From DATAAM01 sp036260075 (lineage in GTDB: Bacteria; Actinomycetota; Acidimicrobiia; Acidimicrobiales; JAHWLA01), in contig DATAAM010000102.1 in NCBI GenBank assembly GCA_036260075.1, forward strand, positions 1 to 7,541: a stretch of 7,541 bases of DNA. Direction: 5' to 3'. A program made the position numbers and the translations under genes. Every line of letters begins with the position of its first letter. Position 1 is the stretch's first letter. This document shows positions 6,112-7,541 of the stretch, in pieces. Under the pieces are notes generated by a model. That model ran no database searches. It was not told where the DNA came from and saw nothing but the letters and a program-made list of their open reading frames with translations.

Positions 6112-6666
6112 GTGAGGTCCATTCGACGGAGCCGTTGGGCAGTGGCAGTGGCGCTCGTGGCCCTCGCCGCGCTCCAGCCGCAGGGGCGGGCCTACACCTA
6201 CCTCGGCTGCCGTTGGCCGGACGCGCCCGTGGGTGCCACGACGATCCGCTACGTGGGCGGCAACGACGCCGCCACGTGGGGCACCGCCGCCCAGCGCTGG
6301 AACGAGTCCGACGGCAACGTGGCCTTCGAGGAGAACCCGGTTGCCGGCCTGTTCATCGCGTCGAGCGCCGACTACGGCAACGTGGGCTTCGACGGCTTCA
6401 TCCAGTACGCATGCGTGGGGGGTGTCTTCGTGCCTCGCTACGTGCAGGTCGGGCTCAACACCTTCTACACGCACGGTTACCCGCCGGGCATGAAGGCGGC
6501 GGTCGCAGGCCACGAACTCGGCCACGCTGCCGGGCTGGGCCACCACGACACGGGCGACTGCGGGAGCCGTCCGCTGATGCACTCCAGCAGCGCACGTTGG
6601 GTGCAGTGCGGGATCGAGCACCCACGGCCGGACGACACCGCAGGCACGAGAGGCCTGTACCCGTGA
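6112..6666 (+). CDS. Small secreted matrixin-type zinc metalloprotease
   Basis: A 184-residue predicted extracellular zinc endopeptidase of the M10/matrixin type. A signal peptide occupies about residues 1-27 (Arg-rich start, Ala/Val/Leu core, Gly-Arg-Ala before the mature end). The catalytic domain follows almost at once, with no propeptide and no cysteine-switch motif. The TIRYVGG strand (44-50) and the TWGTAAQRW helix (55-63) are typical of the fold. The zinc motif is the textbook HELGHAAGLGH (134-144): His134, His138 and His144 as ligands, Glu135 as catalytic base. The Met-turn is Pro-Leu-Met156-His-Ser, and the protein ends in the family-typical DTAGTRGLYP. Cysteines at 33, 101, 150 and 166 could form two disulfides. 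GTG 6112 was chosen because it precedes a complete signal peptide; the ribosome binding site is weak. The stop overlaps the start of the next gene by 4 nt. The substrate is unknown. Confidence 0.88.
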   Translation: MRSIRRSRWAVAVALVALAALQPQGRAYTYLGCRWPDAPVGATTIRYVGGNDAATWGTAAQRWNESDGNVAFEENPVAGLFIASSADYGNVGFDGFIQYACVGGVFVPRYVQVGLNTFYTHGYPPGMKAAVAGHELGHAAGLGHHDTGDCGSRPLMHSSSARWVQCGIEHPRPDDTAGTRGLYP

Positions 6667-7190
6667 GGACCCTCCGCGCCCTCGCTGTTCTCACGGTCGT
6701 GTTGACGGCCGCGTGCAGCGACTCCGGCCCGGCGCCCCGGCAGGTCCACACGAGCCGCAACGTGGAGTACCGATCGCTGAAGCACGCGGCGCGCGACGCC
6801 GACGCGGTGGTCGAGATCGCGGTCGACCAAGCGGGCGTGGTCGAGTCCGTGGGCGCCGTGCCGTTCACCGTGACGTCGGCGCGCGTGGCCGAGGTGATGA
6901 AGGGCCGCTTCGACGGCGACGTCATCCGCCTGCGGCAGCTCGGCTCCTCGCAAGGGGGCGGGTTGGTGCCCGAAGGGGAGCTGCTCGAGGCGGGGAAGCG
7001 CTACGTCGCCATCGTGGTGCCGTTCACCTTCGCCGACTTCCAGCCCACCGGCCAGCACGTGGTGGTGGGCGCCTGGCAGGGCCTGTACCGCGTCGAAGGC
7101 GACGAACTCGTCGCCACCGACAAGGTGCGCACGGCGCTGCCGCGACGGCTCACGAAGCGCAGCTTCGTGGCCGCCATCTCCGAGCCGTAG
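6663..7190 (+). CDS. Probable lipoprotein of unknown function, coupled to the matrixin gene
   Basis: A 175-residue product. The N-terminus has two Arg, a hydrophobic core and Leu-Thr-Ala-Ala-Cys18, a slightly degenerate lipobox (Thr at -3), so a lipid-anchored exported protein is likely. The body (about 39-150) starts with DADAVVEIAV, continues with strands around PFTVTSARVAEVMKGRFDGDVIRL, then LEAGKRYVAIVVPF and VVVGAWQGLYRV. The pattern of an ADxVVxxxV strand, an EVxKG turn and a GxxYVxxV strand recalls OB-fold NTR/TIMP-like domains. This is a weak resemblance by eye, and the disulfide-forming cysteines of that family are missing. GTG 6663 shares GTGA with the stop of the protease gene, giving translational coupling, and starts exactly at a signal sequence. 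The frame stays open far upstream, but that part reads as the out-of-frame shadow of the protease. It could be a partner, inhibitor or unrelated surface protein. Confidence 0.78.
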   Translation: MRTLRALAVLTVVLTAACSDSGPAPRQVHTSRNVEYRSLKHAARDADAVVEIAVDQAGVVESVGAVPFTVTSARVAEVMKGRFDGDVIRLRQLGSSQGGGLVPEGELLEAGKRYVAIVVPFTFADFQPTGQHVVVGAWQGLYRVEGDELVATDKVRTALPRRLTKRSFVAAISEP

Positions 7191-7199
7191 CCTCGGCGG

Positions 7200-7481
7200 A
7201 TGGACCTGGCGACGTTTCAGGAGCTGATGCACGCGCAGTACGGCCTGCGCGACCTCGAACGTGGCACCGAGGCCACCGTGGCGTGGTTGGCCGAAGAGGT
7301 GGGCGAGCTGGCCAAGGCCGTGCGCAAGGGGTCGCGCGAGGACCGGTTGCACGAGCTGGGTGACGTGCTGGCGTGGGTGGCGTCGCTGGCCAACCAGCTC
7401 GGGTTGTCGCTCGACGAGGCGGTGGCCCGCTACGAGCGGGGTTGTCCCAAGTGCGGGCACATGCCGTGCTCGTGCGACTGA
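7200..7481 (+). CDS. MazG-like nucleotide pyrophosphohydrolase with Cys-rich tail
   Basis: A 93-residue cytoplasmic enzyme of the all-alpha NTP pyrophosphohydrolase (MazG) superfamily, which hydrolyses nucleoside triphosphates to monophosphate and pyrophosphate, often to clean up non-canonical nucleotides. The metal-binding motif is complete: EEVGELAK (32-39; Glu32, Glu33, Glu36) followed by HELGDVL (51-57; Glu52 and Asp55). The helices around it (WLAEEVGELAKAVRKG, LAWVASLANQLGLSLDEA) fit a single-domain member, shorter than the two-domain E. coli MazG. The C-terminus is CPKCGHMPCSC (82-92), a CxxCx4CxC pattern that could bind zinc. ATG 7200 begins 9 nt after the stop of the lipoprotein gene, so it may be co-transcribed with it, though the functions look unrelated. 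The ribosome binding site is weak. A hairpin likely to be a terminator follows 30 nt after the stop. The actual nucleotide substrate cannot be read from sequence. Confidence 0.88.
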   Translation: MDLATFQELMHAQYGLRDLERGTEATVAWLAEEVGELAKAVRKGSREDRLHELGDVLAWVASLANQLGLSLDEAVARYERGCPKCGHMPCSCD

Positions 7482-7486
7482 TCTCT

Positions 7487-7509
7487 GCGTTCTGGTTCCG
7501 CGTTCTGGT
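7487..7509. repeat. Short direct repeat downstream of the MazG-like gene
   Basis: GCGTTCTGGT occurs at 7487-7496 and again at 7500-7509, just before the terminator-like hairpin. It is only ten bases and may be chance or replication slippage. No function is assigned. Confidence 0.4.
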
Positions 7510-7511
7510 GG

Positions 7512-7541
7512 GGGATCAGGGCGCGATAGCGCCCTGATCCC
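7512..7541. terminator. 13-bp perfect hairpin, probable transcription terminator
   Basis: Positions 7512-7524 pair perfectly with 7529-7541 around the tetraloop GATA. The stem begins 30 nt after the MazG-like stop, as expected for the end of a transcription unit. The window stops at the last paired base, so any T-run and any further pairing lie outside. A symmetric stem of this kind can serve transcripts from both sides. Confidence 0.7.

Noticed and set aside
6069..6662. Possible N-terminal extension of the 6663 lipoprotein
   Set aside because: The frame is open, but the extension is Arg/Gly-rich and overlaps the matrixin with its complete zinc motif. The signal sequence and lipobox start exactly at GTG 6663.
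1..7541. CRISPR array, tRNA or rRNA, insertion sequence, attachment site
   Set aside because: No regularly spaced repeats, no tRNA-like or rRNA segments, no transposase or integrase motifs and no terminal inverted repeats were seen.

Overview
The window is very GC-rich and every supported gene lies on the + strand. Start codons are often GTG (one is probably TTG). Several proteins carry Thr/Pro/Ala-rich extracytoplasmic linkers, and one ECF sigma factor is of the SigE type common in actinobacteria. This points to a high-GC actinobacterium, possibly of the Acidimicrobiia. That placement is an inference; no marker gene or rRNA is present.

Positions 1-1858: a 13-bp inverted repeat, then a secreted Cys- and Gly-rich protein of unknown function (80-838). 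Next is a probable lipoprotein zinc protease (854-1858) whose zinc motif ends in Asp and has Trp at the usual Gly position. Positions 1960-4302: a secreted beta-rich protein (1960-2664), followed by the most unusual gene in the window (2731-4302). That gene encodes an ECF sigma factor continuing through a Cys/His zinc-finger-like segment, one transmembrane helix, a Pro-rich linker and an extracytoplasmic domain. By eye this domain is homologous to the upstream secreted protein, including a matching cysteine pair. Positions 4388-5699: a conventional two-gene module, a SigE-type ECF sigma factor overlapping by 8 nt a single-pass membrane protein that is probably its anti-sigma factor.

Positions 5832-7541: a 78-aa XRE-type regulator and a small secreted matrixin protease with a textbook zinc motif. 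A lipoprotein overlaps the protease gene by 4 nt, and a MazG-like nucleotide pyrophosphohydrolase with a Cys-rich tail follows. The window ends in a perfect 13-bp hairpin, probably a terminator.

The region looks like a cell-surface and signalling neighbourhood: two envelope-linked sigma systems of different architecture, two secreted metalloproteases, and several exported proteins of unknown function. The most original feature is the one-piece membrane sigma factor next to a free secreted copy of its own sensor-like domain. Whether the free copy modulates the fused sensor, and whether the proteases process any of these proteins, is inference. No gap between genes exceeds 300 bases, and no RNA gene, CRISPR array or insertion sequence was seen.
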